This document shows positions 1-8,730 of a DNA stretch of 64,000 nucleotides, in pieces (positions within the stretch are counted from its first letter, which is position 1; each line of letters starts with the position of its first letter). Under the pieces are notes generated by a model. That model searched no databases. It saw nothing but the letters and a program-made list of their open reading frames with translations, and was not told where the DNA came from. A program made the translations under genes and the position numbers. Source of the stretch: Acidobacteriota bacterium (GTDB taxonomy: Bacteria > Acidobacteriota > Terriglobia > Acidiferrales > UBA7541); the NCBI GenBank assembly GCA_003223245.1, contig QHYI01000112.1, positions 1 to 64,000 of the forward strand, in the 5' to 3' direction.

Positions 1-136
1 AAAATACGCCTACAGGGCTCTAAAACGATCTTTTTTCGACTTTCCACCAGGGAAAGGAGTTTATAACCAAAAATGTCAGAAATGAGACTTGCAGGAAAGA
101 TCTCCGATAGGTACAACGTCTAAAGTTCCGGGCCTG

Positions 137-185
137 CTATGGCCGGTTTTGAAGTGACCCTGCATGGCCGGTTTTGCACTGACCC
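137..185. repeat. Two 25-bp-period direct repeats, IS21-type end
   Basis: Two near-identical copies (137-160 and 162-185) share the core ATGGCCGGTTTTG and end in TGACCC, with a 25-bp period. Multiple short direct repeats of this kind, ending in TGACCC on one strand, are typical of the termini of IS21-family elements. No istA or istB reading frame is visible in the 136 bases to the left, so the family call is inference. The IS3 transposase frame loses its homologous sequence exactly here. Confidence 0.5.
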
Positions 186-808
186 TTGAGGGCGATGAAC
201 TGCGGTCCATTGTCGGAGATGATTCGCGGTTTTGCTTCCGGATATTTCTCCCGCCCTCTTTGCAAGATGACTTCAATTTCTGCTTCGGTCATCGATTCTC
301 GTAGATCCCAATGAACGATCGAACGGCTATAGCCGTCCAGGATGCTGCACAAATAGTAGAAAGTGCCGCTCACGTTGATGTAGGAAACATCGATATGCCA
401 ATGCTGGTGCGGCTGTGGGGGCTGCTCGAAGCCGGTTCCTTTGCGCGACGGCTTGCCCTTCCATCGGGAGAGCAACCCTGCTTGTTGAAGAACCCGCCAG
501 ACGCTCGATGGGCTGACGGCCACGACATCCGCGTCCAGCATCATGAACGTCAACCGCCGGTAGCCTTCCAGCGGATGGTCCAGATGATAGCGGATGATGG
601 ATTGTTTCTCCCACGGCTGTAGCCAGAAATCCCGGGGAATCCAACCGTTGTGCTCATTGACGCGCCCATAGCGTTCTCGCCAGTCGTAGAACTTGCTGGC
701 TCGCACCCCCAGCCAGTGGATGAACCGTCCGGCACCGATCTCGGTCTTTTCTGACCAGTACCGGACGAAATCCACCACCAGGTCCCGCACATCGTGCGGC
801 ACCCACAC
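137..808 (-). pseudogene. IS3-family transposase OrfB, C-terminally truncated
   Basis: This is the DDE integrase-like catalytic half of an IS3-type transposase. It carries the first Asp in HIDVSYINV and the second in ISDNGPQF, but the region that should hold the catalytic Glu is absent: after DNGPQFIALK the frame reads into the flanking TGACCC repeats until a chance stop. A GTG at 808 could start it, but by analogy with IS3 elements it is normally made as an OrfA-OrfB fusion by a -1 shift at the A8 run; the -1 frame is open from that run through 808. About 210 recognisable residues remain against roughly 280 in intact relatives, so it should not be catalytically active. Confidence 0.8.
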
Positions 809-813
809 CTTAG

Positions 814-1122
814 TCAGAGCTCCCCAAGACTTTTTTTTAAAGCGATGTGCTCGGCCATCAATTCGGCGAGCACCTCGTCCTTAGTCTGAATTTTCTTCTC
901 CAGGAACTCGATCCGCTGTTGTTCCCCTTGACGGTCCGGCCGGCTCTTGCTCTGGAAGGCGGCGGCGCCATTCTCGAAAAGCTCTTTCTGCCAACGGTAG
1001 AACACCGTGGGCTGCAGTCCATACTCCTCACACAGATCAGAAACCGGCACGTTATCCAACAAGTGCCGCCTCAGAATGGCAACCTTTTCTTCCGCAGTGT
1101 AGTGCTTTCGCTCTTTTCTCAT
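814..1122 (-). CDS. IS3-family transposase OrfA (helix-turn-helix)
   Basis: A 102-residue DNA-binding subunit of an IS3-type transposase. Residues about 8-55 form the helix-turn-helix (YTAEEKVAILRRHLLDN through YGLQPTVFYRWQKELF), followed by a leucine/glutamate-rich coiled coil (about 65-95) that in this family drives oligomerisation. The ATG at 1122 is preceded by an AGAGGA ribosome-binding site. It ends in TGA just after the A8 run at 831-838, the expected arrangement for -1 frameshifting into OrfB. The gene looks intact even though its partner is truncated; such lone OrfA proteins can act as inhibitors of related elements, which is inference here. Confidence 0.85.
   Translation of the reverse strand: MRKERKHYTAEEKVAILRRHLLDNVPVSDLCEEYGLQPTVFYRWQKELFENGAAAFQSKSRPDRQGEQQRIEFLEKKIQTKDEVLAELMAEHIALKKSLGEL
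831..838 (-). other. Programmed -1 frameshift site of the IS3 element
   Basis: Eight A residues on the minus strand followed by G (an A AAA AAG-type heptamer) lie five codons before the OrfA stop. Slipping back one base enters the OrfB frame, which is open through this point. Both the position and the frame relation (-1) match the known IS3 mechanism. Confidence 0.7.
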
Positions 1123-1283
1123 GCGTCCTCTCCGCTATCTTAACGGAAGAACGCTCTCTCCGCTTCCAGCTGAGGCAAGACACCTGGTGAGTCAGTATTC
1201 GGTGAAAGCGCTATCTATTCACAGAGAATTAAAACAAATTTAGAAAGGAACCTGAGGGGACTCTCGAGCTGAATGAAGTTTCC

Positions 1284-1312
1284 TTGACAGAGCCCGTAAA
1301 TCTGTCCTAAAA
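1284..1312 (+). promoter_or_regulatory. Candidate promoter for the TonB-dependent receptor
   Basis: A perfect TTGACA (1284-1289) is followed after 17 bp by CTAAAA (1307-1312), a weak -10. It sits about 85 bp before the receptor start. The -35 match is good, the -10 poor, so this is a candidate only. Confidence 0.35.
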
Positions 1313-1395
1313 GTTATGGCAATGGTTGAGTTTTCGAGGGTTCAGGGCAGCGAAGCAGCCTGATTTCCGTTCAAGGTGCGCGAAAGGAGTTCTCT

Positions 1396-4300
1396 ATGCG
1401 GTGGTCTTGTATGAAGCGCAATCTCCTGTTCAGTTTTGTTGCTTTTAGCCTCACGGCAGCCTGCTCGTGGGCACAGACAGGCACAACGTCTTTGCGCGGG
1501 ACGGTTACAGACAAAACCGGTGCGGCCGTCGTCGGCGCTAAAGTGACAGTTAGTAATCAAGGGTTGGGGCTGACCCGCGAATCCACCACGGGGACTACCG
1601 GTGAATACGAGTTTCTCGCTTTGCCGCCTGGCACGTATGTTTTAACGGTAGAAATGAGAAGCTTCCGCAAGTACGAGCAAACCAACCTGCAACTGCTGGT
1701 GAACACGCCGGGGACGGCCAATGTGAGCCTGGAGGTGGGGACCGCAGTGCAAACCGTTGAAGTCTCTGCCCAAACTGTGACGCTAAACACGACCGATGCC
1801 TCGTTGGGTATCGCCTTTGATGAGAACCAGGTGAAGGCGCTTCCACTAGAAGCCGGCAATGTGCCCGAACTGTTATCTCTGCAGGCCGGAGTGACGTACA
1901 CGGGTAACCGGCCAGATTTTAATAAAGACACCGATACTCGCAACGGGGCGGTCAATGGGGCACACAGCGACCAGAGCAACATCACACTGGATGGTGTGGA
2001 CGTCAATACTGATACGAAAGGGTACGCCTTCCAGTCTGTTTTGCCTATTACTCAGGATTCCGTACAAGAGTTTCGCGTGACAACCAGCAACTACAATGCG
2101 GACGAGGGACGCTCGTCCGGCGCCCAGGTTGCTCTAGTGACCAAGAGCGGTACCAACGATTTCCACGGTTCGCTGTTCGAGTTGCATCGCAACACCTTTA
2201 CGAGCGCCAACGATTACTTCATAAAGCTCGCCGAATTACAGGGCGGCGCACCCAATACACCCCCGAAGTTGATACGTAACATCTTTGGAGGGTCCGTCGG
2301 CGGACCTTTCAAGAAAGACCGGCTTTTCTTCTTCGCGAACTATCAAGGCGGACGCCAACGGGAGGCGCAAAGCGTCGTGCGAGTCGTGCCCAGTGCGGCA
2401 TTGCAGGACGGCGTAATCACTTATCAATGTGCGGTTCCCAGCCAGTGTTCGGACGGAACCATGCAGGTTGCTGGCCTGACAAGCTCCCATACCATCCAGG
2501 CCGGCTACTATGCCTTAAGCCCCGCGCAGATCCAGGCCATGGATCCTCAAGGTATCGGAGCTAGCCAAAATGTAATGATTCCGTACTTCCAATCGTTTGC
2601 GAAATTCGTACCCAATGATAATTCGGTCGGAGACGGGGTGAATTTTGTGGGTTACCGTTTCAGCGGACCTGTAGCGATCAACACGAATTGGTACATTGCA
2701 CGAGCCGATTACAAGATTACTAGCAACGGCAACCACACAATATTTTGGCGCGGCGCGCTGCGCAATGACACAAACTCCGGGGTTCCCTACCTTCCCGATG
2801 GGGCCCCTGAACTCAGCACCGTGGACTACAGCAAGGGATATTCTGTTGGGTACTCGGCCGTACTCCGACCGACGCTCGTGAACAACCTGAGGTACGGCTA
2901 TACGCGGCAAAGCGTGGGGCAGATCGGCAATCAGGGCACGCAAATGATCTTTTTCCGCGGCCTTAACGATAATGAGGGCGCAAATAACTCTGAGTTAGCC
3001 GTCACAAACAATAACAACTTCCGGGTCCCGGTTCACAACATCGTGGACGACGTCTCGTGGATGAAGGGGCGGCACACGCTCCAGTTCGGCGCAAATTTCA
3101 ATTTCTTGCGCAGTCCGCAGGCCAACAACCTCCATTCCTTTACTTCTGCTTCTGACAACCCGTCGTGGCTCGACAAGGCCGCTATGGCGAATACCGGCGC
3201 TCCTGGGCATTTCGATCCTGCTTGCTCCACGGGGAGCGGAGCGTGTGGCGGCGCCGCTTATCCCGCGGTGGATTCAGGATTTGGCAACAATTATGACTAC
3301 CCGATGGGCGCGTTGATCGGCATGATCACGCAAGTGAACGCCCATTACAATTTCACCCGCAGCGGCACCGCCTTGCCCGACGGGACTCCGGTCTCGCGCC
3401 GCTTCGCCGCGGACAGTTGGGAGATGTACGCTCAGGATTCCTGGAAGGTGAAGCCCAATCTGACCGTAACTTTTGGCCTTCGGTACACGCTCGCTTCGCC
3501 TCCTTGGGAAACAAACGGACTTCAGGTCGCTCCGAATGTGAGCTTGAGCGATTGGTTCGCTGGGCGTGCTGCAGGCATGCTTCAAGGAACGCCGGCGAAT
3601 GCTGCCCCTCGTCTTAGCTTCAATTTAGCTGGCCCTGCGAATGGGAAGCCGGGCTTTTACGATTGGGACAAAAAGGACTTTGGGCCCCGAGTCGCTATCG
3701 CGTGGTCTCCCAGCGGAAAAGAAGGGTTGTGGAAGAGCCTGTTTGGGGGCCCTGGTCAAACCACGATTCGTGCTGGCGCGGGAATTGTTTACGACCGCCT
3801 TGGGCCGGCACTGCTCGCCACCTTCGACGCAAGCGGCTCGTTTGGGATGGCTACGGAACTGACCAACACCGGAGGGATAGAGACACCCGGGATTGCACCT
3901 CGCGCAACCGGCCTAACGGGCATTAACAACATTCCTGTCTTCGATCTTGCCAACCCACCAAACAGGCTGTTTGCAGTCGCGCCTGGCGGAAGTTTCCCGC
4001 AAACTTTCCCGAACGGCTTGAACGGCGACACCGGTTCCTATGCTGTTTATTGGGGAATGGACCGAAATCTCAAGAGCCCTTATTCGTATACTTTAGACTT
4101 ATCGGTGGGGCGCGATTTGGGCCACAACCTAGCCCTGGAAGTCGCCTATGTGGGAAGGCTGTCTCACAGACTTTTGTCGCAAGAAGACGTGGCCTCGCCC
4201 CTGGATTTGGTCGACCCGAAAATCAAAACCGACTACTACACGGCAGTTACTGCACTGGCAAAGTTGTATAGGCAAGGAATTCCAACAAGCTCCATCACAC

Positions 4301-5355
4301 CCCAAATGGTCGGACCCACTGCGCAGTATTGGTACGACATGATTCAGTCCGCTCCTTCTTACGCATTGTTCTGCAGCGGCGGGTCAACGGCGGACACATT
4401 ACAAGCAATGTATGATCTATTTTCCTGCTTCTCGTTCAACGAAACTACCGCGCTGCAGGGGCTAGACCAAGGGTGGGGCCTCACGGACCCCTCGGGTAAC
4501 AGCTTATATGCGGTTGGTGGGCCCTATAGTTTCGTGGACCCACAGTTTGCAGCCCTGTATGTATGGCGTTCGATCGGAACGGCAGCCTACAACGCGATGC
4601 AGGTAAATCTGCGCAAGCACATGAGCCATGGCTTGCAATTTGATTTCAACTACACCTATTCCAAGTCGTTTGACATTTCATCGGATGCCTACCGGATCTC
4701 TGATGAAGGCGGCCTTGGTGGGCAGGTGATTAAACCGTGGGACCCCAAGGCGCTGCGAGCCGTTTCCGACTTCGATCTGACCCACCAGTTCAACGCCAAC
4801 TGGATAGCAGACCTGCCATTCGGGAGGGGCCGTTGGATTGGAAGCGGAATCAGCAAAGGTCTCGATGCAGTCATCGGCGGCTGGCAACTGTCCGGGCTTG
4901 CCCGCTGGACTAGTGGATTTCCGATCGGCGTAAGCAATGGAGCGCAGTGGCCAACCAACTGGGAGCTCTCCGGCTTTGCGACCCAAATTGCCCCTGTGAA
5001 AACCGTCGGAGCAGGAAAAAATCCAGACGGTACGGTCAATCTCTTTGGAGCTAACGCCGCAACAGCCATTAATGCTTTCCAAGCAGACTTTCCAGGCCAA
5101 GTTGGGAATCGGAATAACCTAAGAGGCGATGGCTTTGCCGGGCTGGATCTCGGCCTGAGCAAGCGCTGGCAGATGCCTTACAAAGAATCCCACAGCATGC
5201 TTTTGCGTTGGGATGTCTTCAATGCCCTGAACCTCACGCGATTCGATGTGCAGAGCCTAAATCTTTCCATCACCAATTCGAGCAACTTCGGAGACTATAC
5301 CGGCTTGCTCACGAACCCGCGCGTAATGCAATTTTCGTTGCGCTACGAGTTCTAA
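1396..5355 (+). CDS. Oar-like TonB-dependent receptor with carboxypeptidase-regulatory domain
   Basis: A 1319-residue outer-membrane beta-barrel of the Oar-like type common in Acidobacteriota. A signal peptide (hydrophobic FSFVAFSLTAACSWA, about residues 11-25) precedes a carboxypeptidase regulatory-like beta-sandwich (about 28-115, starting SLRGTVTDKTGAAVVGA). A plug-like region follows (about 120-250, with NITLDGVDVNTDTKG and SGTNDFHGSLFELHRN), then a long barrel ending in an aromatic residue (SLRYEF), as expected for insertion by the outer-membrane assembly machinery. AGGAG at 1385-1389, six bases before ATG 1396, favours this start over ATG 1411. Such receptors are thought to bind and import large substrates, probably oligosaccharides; the ligand cannot be read from sequence. 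No classical TonB box was recognised. It is monocistronic, with a strong terminator downstream. Confidence 0.9.
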   Translation: MRWSCMKRNLLFSFVAFSLTAACSWAQTGTTSLRGTVTDKTGAAVVGAKVTVSNQGLGLTRESTTGTTGEYEFLALPPGTYVLTVEMRSFRKYEQTNLQLLVNTPGTANVSLEVGTAVQTVEVSAQTVTLNTTDASLGIAFDENQVKALPLEAGNVPELLSLQAGVTYTGNRPDFNKDTDTRNGAVNGAHSDQSNITLDGVDVNTDTKGYAFQSVLPITQDSVQEFRVTTSNYNADEGRSSGAQVALVTKSGTNDFHGSLFELHRNTFTSANDYFIKLAELQGGAPNTPPKLIRNIFGGSVGGPFKKDRLFFFANYQGGRQREAQSVVRVVPSAALQDGVITYQCAVPSQCSDGTMQVAGLTSSHTIQAGYYALSPAQIQAMDPQGIGASQNVMIPYFQSFAKFVPNDNSVGDGVNFVGYRFSGPVAINTNWYIARADYKITSNGNHTIFWRGALRNDTNSGVPYLPDGAPELSTVDYSKGYSVGYSAVLRPTLVNNLRYGYTRQSVGQIGNQGTQMIFFRGLNDNEGANNSELAVTNNNNFRVPVHNIVDDVSWMKGRHTLQFGANFNFLRSPQANNLHSFTSASDNPSWLDKAAMANTGAPGHFDPACSTGSGACGGAAYPAVDSGFGNNYDYPMGALIGMITQVNAHYNFTRSGTALPDGTPVSRRFAADSWEMYAQDSWKVKPNLTVTFGLRYTLASPPWETNGLQVAPNVSLSDWFAGRAAGMLQGTPANAAPRLSFNLAGPANGKPGFYDWDKKDFGPRVAIAWSPSGKEGLWKSLFGGPGQTTIRAGAGIVYDRLGPALLATFDASGSFGMATELTNTGGIETPGIAPRATGLTGINNIPVFDLANPPNRLFAVAPGGSFPQTFPNGLNGDTGSYAVYWGMDRNLKSPYSYTLDLSVGRDLGHNLALEVAYVGRLSHRLLSQEDVASPLDLVDPKIKTDYYTAVTALAKLYRQGIPTSSITPQMVGPTAQYWYDMIQSAPSYALFCSGGSTADTLQAMYDLFSCFSFNETTALQGLDQGWGLTDPSGNSLYAVGGPYSFVDPQFAALYVWRSIGTAAYNAMQVNLRKHMSHGLQFDFNYTYSKSFDISSDAYRISDEGGLGGQVIKPWDPKALRAVSDFDLTHQFNANWIADLPFGRGRWIGSGISKGLDAVIGGWQLSGLARWTSGFPIGVSNGAQWPTNWELSGFATQIAPVKTVGAGKNPDGTVNLFGANAATAINAFQADFPGQVGNRNNLRGDGFAGLDLGLSKRWQMPYKESHSMLLRWDVFNALNLTRFDVQSLNLSITNSSNFGDYTGLLTNPRVMQFSLRYEF

Positions 5356-5395
5356 CTACGCAAATGCATTACGGCGGGATAACCCGCGCTACAAG

Positions 5396-5436
5396 AGCTG
5401 CCGGGAAGCCAAGCCTCCCGGCGGCTTTGTTTTTGC
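5396..5436 (+). terminator. Intrinsic terminator after the TonB-dependent receptor
   Basis: An 11-bp stem (5396-5406 with 5416-5426, one G-T pair, core GCCGGGA/TCCCGGC) with a 9-base loop, followed by a T-rich tract. It begins 40 bp after the receptor stop. Confidence 0.85.
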
Positions 5437-5759
5437 TTTTTTGCTCATTCCGTTTCCCCGCTTCCCGCTTCGCGGAGGTCGCGACGGCTGAAATCCCAGC
5501 GTCCGGAACGCTCCATGACCGCGAATAGCGCCGGTCACTGATACTGGACCAACACCCTCGGTGTGCTCGTTGGAGAAGGATTGGTGACACTCGATAGAAT
5601 GTCAGAATGACTAAATCAGGTGGTGAGAAGAACCTGGGCAAGTCTGCATAGCGACACCAGCAGTGGATGTTGTTCTACCTACTTTCTTGCGCGGAATTGC
5701 AGTCTACTGGACGAAGGGACGAATACACTCGGTTGCCGCTCTTCCCGGCGGATGCTACG
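5437..5759. other. Spacer, no gene seen
   Basis: No supported coding sequence, RNA gene or clear promoter was found between the receptor terminator and the hydrolase gene. The hydrolase frame is open back to an ATG at 5667, but that upstream part shows no family similarity. Confidence 0.4.
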
Positions 5760-6590
5760 ATGCGTAGTTCTATGTCTGTCACCGACACCCAGCAGAGCGC
5801 CAGCCATCCTTCCCGCGGCGACCGCAACGGAACCATCCGCCCTCGGGTCGGTATTCCTTGGCGCACTCTTGCCGAACAAAAAGAGAAAAAGCGGGACAAG
5901 CTGGATCTTTACTTCGAGGCCATTCGAAGGGCTGGCGGAGAACCCACGGAAATCTGCCTTGATCAGACTCCCCAAGACCTTGCGAGGCAGCTCGAGGAGT
6001 TGGACGCTTTCGTCCTGCCGGGCAGCCCGGCCGACGTCGATCCCGCCCGTTATGGCGTGCCGCGGCACGCCAAGACAAAAACCGTGGATGAAAATCGCGA
6101 CCGTACCGACGAGGCCGTTTTCAGGCATGCTTTCCACTCGTCGAAGCCGGTCTTGGCGATTTGCTACGGCTGCCAAATGCTGAACGTGCATTTGCACGGG
6201 ACATTAATTCAGGACATCCGCGCCCAAAATCCGCACGCGCTCGCCCACGGACACACGGATTTGCCGCCGGAGCAGCGCCAGGGGGATGCCGAACACGCGG
6301 CGAAGATCGAGCTCGGAAGCCGTCTCGCCAAACTCAATGGCGGCACGGAGACACGCATCAATAGCAGCCATCATCAGGCGATTGATCGACCCGGGGAGAA
6401 CTTGCGCGTGACCGCTCGTGCTCCCGACGGGACCATTGAAGGCATCGAATGGACTAGCGATTCCAACTGGGTTGTAGGCGTGCAGTGGCATCCCGAGCGC
6501 ATGCTCGGAGATGCGTTTTCACAGCGGTTGTTTCGCGATTTCGTTGCTGCCGCAGACAAAGCTCGCGAGGTTGTTGCTCACAAAACGTAG
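5760..6590 (+). CDS. Class I glutamine amidotransferase-like hydrolase (PuuD type, peptidase C26)
   Basis: A cytoplasmic hydrolase of the gamma-glutamyl-GABA hydrolase (PuuD) family, which cleaves gamma-glutamyl bonds, classically in putrescine breakdown. The nucleophile Cys lies in AICYGCQMLNV and the His-Glu pair in GVQWHPERM; NSSHHQAID is the usual substrate-loop region. The family's N-terminal strand begins at RPRVGIPW. The frame opens at ATG 5667, but the first 31 residues resemble nothing in the family, so ATG 5760 (or 5772) is preferred; none has a strong ribosome-binding site. No other putrescine genes are nearby, so the physiological substrate is uncertain. Confidence 0.8.
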   Translation: MRSSMSVTDTQQSASHPSRGDRNGTIRPRVGIPWRTLAEQKEKKRDKLDLYFEAIRRAGGEPTEICLDQTPQDLARQLEELDAFVLPGSPADVDPARYGVPRHAKTKTVDENRDRTDEAVFRHAFHSSKPVLAICYGCQMLNVHLHGTLIQDIRAQNPHALAHGHTDLPPEQRQGDAEHAAKIELGSRLAKLNGGTETRINSSHHQAIDRPGENLRVTARAPDGTIEGIEWTSDSNWVVGVQWHPERMLGDAFSQRLFRDFVAAADKAREVVAHKT

Positions 6591-6603
6591 GCAACGTGAA
6601 TTT

Positions 6604-6735
6604 CGGCTTTAGTTTGCGGCTTTTCGATTTTCCAATTTCGATTTTCGAGTTTCCGGTTTCTGAAGCAGGCTAGGCCCGGTTTTTGGTTTCCCAGTTTCAA
6701 TTTTCGAATTTCCAATTTCGCTGTTCATGTTCCAA
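6604..6735. repeat. Degenerate TTTCNATTTTC-type intergenic repeat
   Basis: The spacer is filled by short imperfect units such as TTTTCGATTTTCCAATTTCG and TTTCAATTTTCGAATTTCC, in two blocks (about 6611-6660 and 6678-6722). It is far more AT-rich than the genes around it and has no reading frame of its own. Related TTTTCCATTTTC sequence recurs at 19161-19195, with an inverted copy at 18976-19010, so it appears to be a dispersed repeat family. Confidence 0.6.
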
Positions 6736-6746
6736 TCGGGGGTGTC

Positions 6747-7511
6747 ATGATTTCTCTTGCAGGCAAGGCGGCGCTTATCACCGGCGGCTCACGCGGCATC
6801 GGCGCCGCGGCAGTGAAAATGTTTGCGCAAGCCGGCGCCGATGTCGTCTTTAGCTACTTCAAGTCCAAGGACGCCGCGCAGCAGATTCAGCAGGAGGCCG
6901 GCAAGCATGGCACGCGCGTTGAAGCCTTCAAGGCCGATGTCAGCAAGCACGCTGACAACAAAAGCCTCGTCGAGCATTGCATTTCGCGGCTCGGCCGTCT
7001 GGATATTCTAGTGGCCAACGCGGGCATCTGGAATCTCGAGGATCTGCCCATCGAAAAAATGTCCGAGAAGCAGTGGGACGACATGATCCGCACCAACCTC
7101 AAGAGCACCTACTCCGTTATTCATTTTTCCGTGCCGCACATGATCAAGCAGAAGTCCGGCAAAATTATTACCATCAGCTCTACCGCCGGCCAGCGCGGTG
7201 AATCGCTCCACACCCACTATGGGGCATCCAAGGGCGGCATCATCAGTTTCACTAAAGGCCTCGCCACCGAGCTGGCACGCTACAACATTTTGGTGAACTG
7301 CGTCGCTCCCGGCTGGGTGGCTACGGATATGTCTAACCCCGTGCTGGACACGAAAGCGGGCCAGAAAATGGCCGCCACCGTGATTCCGCTCCGTCGCGCC
7401 GGCACACCGGAAGAAATTGCCGGGCCTATCCTCTTCGTTGCCTCCGATTTAGCCAACTTCATGACCGGCGAAATCATCAATGTAAATGGAGGCGCGGTCT
7501 TGTGCGGGTAA
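6747..7511 (+). CDS. SDR-family oxidoreductase (FabG-like)
   Basis: A 254-residue classical short-chain dehydrogenase/reductase. The nucleotide-binding motif TGGSRGIGAA is at residues 13-22, the NAG motif follows LDILVANAG, the catalytic Ser is in TISSTAGQRG, and the Tyr-Lys pair is in YGASKGG. The C-terminal FMTGEIINVNGG is typical of 3-oxoacyl-ACP-reductase-like members. These enzymes reduce ketones or oxidise alcohols with NAD(P)H; the substrate cannot be told, and it is not next to fatty-acid synthesis genes. The downstream gene overlaps its last ten bases, so the two are probably co-translated. Confidence 0.9.
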   Translation: MISLAGKAALITGGSRGIGAAAVKMFAQAGADVVFSYFKSKDAAQQIQQEAGKHGTRVEAFKADVSKHADNKSLVEHCISRLGRLDILVANAGIWNLEDLPIEKMSEKQWDDMIRTNLKSTYSVIHFSVPHMIKQKSGKIITISSTAGQRGESLHTHYGASKGGIISFTKGLATELARYNILVNCVAPGWVATDMSNPVLDTKAGQKMAATVIPLRRAGTPEEIAGPILFVASDLANFMTGEIINVNGGAVLCG

Positions 7512-8398
7512 AGTGCGGGCAATTTGTCCTCGGAATCTTAGGCGCAGCAGCGCTTGTCGGCGCTGCTTGTTTTGTTCCTCGCTCCCAAGCGCAGAATCCG
7601 GACACTATGATGCCGGAGCAAAGCGAAGCGAAGGGCAAACAGATTCTCCAAGCTCTCATTAATGGTCTCGGCGGCCCGGGTTATATGGAAGTGCGGGAAA
7701 GCGATTGCACAGGCCGCCGCGCGCTCATTGGTCACAGCGGCGATCTGACCGGCTACGTCAACTTTGACGATTTTCGCCAATATCCCGATAAGGCGCGCAT
7801 CGAATACATTGCCAAAAGGCACAATACCATTCTCTTGTCGCTGATTGGCCTGGACGGTCTGGATTTCACGCATGGCGGAATCGTGATCGCCTTGTACAAC
7901 GGCGACCGCGGCTGGTCGTACGATCGCAGCGGCATCAACGAACTACCTGCCACGTCGGTAACCGATTTTCAGGAGCAGGTGAAGCGGAACGTCGACAACC
8001 TTTTGCGTTTCCGCCTCAATGAACCGGGACTTACCATTCGCTTCGGCGGAAGCGACACGGTGGATCTAAAGCCGGTGGATTGGGTCGAAATTACAGACAG
8101 CGAGGGGCGCAAGTACCGGCTTGCGGTGGAGCAAGCCACGCATCTTCTGGACCGCGCCGTAGTCAGCACCGAAGACCCGGAGAACCAACAAATCAACGAC
8201 GACACTACGATTTATACGAATTACCAGCTAAAAGACAGCGCTTGGACCCCCATGCAGATTACCCGGGAGCACAATGGCCGCCGCGTCGCTCAACTTTTCT
8301 TTGATAGCTGTCGCTACAACCTCGGCTTTCCCCAGGAGCTCTTTACAAAAGACTCGCTGAAAACGCGCGGTGCGGAACTCGTTTCCAAAAGAAAATAA
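7502..8398 (+). CDS. Secreted protein with LolA-like fold (predicted)
   Basis: A 298-residue protein with a signal peptide (GQFVLGILGAAALVGAACF, cleavage near SQAQN). The rest alternates short beta strands (YVNFDDFRQYPDKARIEYI, IVIALYNGDRGWSYDRSG, PVDWVEITDSEGRKYRLAVE) and ends with an LFFDSCRYNLGFPQELF-like segment, a pattern resembling periplasmic LolA/outer-membrane-lipoprotein-sorting folds. No named family can be assigned with certainty. It starts at GTG 7502, overlapping the dehydrogenase stop by ten bases; no alternative start in this frame explains the signal peptide better. Confidence 0.6.
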   Translation: MRVKCGQFVLGILGAAALVGAACFVPRSQAQNPDTMMPEQSEAKGKQILQALINGLGGPGYMEVRESDCTGRRALIGHSGDLTGYVNFDDFRQYPDKARIEYIAKRHNTILLSLIGLDGLDFTHGGIVIALYNGDRGWSYDRSGINELPATSVTDFQEQVKRNVDNLLRFRLNEPGLTIRFGGSDTVDLKPVDWVEITDSEGRKYRLAVEQATHLLDRAVVSTEDPENQQINDDTTIYTNYQLKDSAWTPMQITREHNGRRVAQLFFDSCRYNLGFPQELFTKDSLKTRGAELVSKRK

Positions 8399-8730
8399 GC
8401 GCTACGACGAAGACGCCCTCGAACGAAATATGAACGCGCCATCGGGTTCTTTTGAGAAGCCATGGTTAAGTACTTAAGGATATACGTCACTCCGAGGATT
8501 TGAGAGCCGCCGTACCCTGTTTCAATTTGTTACACTTCTTCCCGTCTTTTTTGCGCTCTGTAATATGATGTAATTAGAGAGCCCAAGAAAGTACTATATC
8601 TTGCAGCACTCGCGAGCCATTGTCCCTGGCACTGGCGAACTATTGTTCGTGGCCAAGCGACTGCTTAGAAGTGGTATTGAGAACAGCCCTATTTATAGAT
8701 AGCCAGTTCCGCCTCGAATGAGGAACGACC
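8399..8730. other. Spacer upstream of the first pilin set
   Basis: About 330 bp without a gene. It holds a perfect 12-bp palindrome TTAAGTACTTAA (8466-8477) and a TAATAT hexamer (8561-8566) that could be a -10 element, although no good -35 lies 16-18 bp before it. The promoter of the first minor pilin operon is presumably here. Confidence 0.4.

Larger units (their letters stand above)
186..1176 (-). mobile_element. IS3-family insertion sequence, 3' part missing
   Basis: A two-gene IS3-type transposase (OrfA then OrfB on the minus strand) with a slippery A run between the frames. OrfB stops being recognisable just after its second catalytic Asp motif, where the TGACCC repeats begin, so the 3' half of the catalytic domain and the far terminal repeat are missing. 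The 5' end cannot be fixed because its partner repeat is absent; a minus-strand sequence beginning TGCCTCAGCTGG near 1176 is a plausible terminus. The element is probably inactive. Confidence 0.7.

Noticed and set aside
73-123. Sixteen-codon open frame after AAAGGAG at the left edge
   Set aside because: The ribosome-binding site is too far from the ATG and the peptide resembles nothing; more likely remnant DNA of the inserted element.
6604-6735. Possible CRISPR array
   Set aside because: The repeats are degenerate, 10-20 bases long and directly adjoining, without constant repeats or unique spacers, and no cas gene is in the window.
8627-8648. TGGCACTGGCGAAC, a possible sigma-54 promoter before the pilins
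   Set aside because: The GG and GC elements are not 10 bp apart in either register; the expected GC at -12 is missing.
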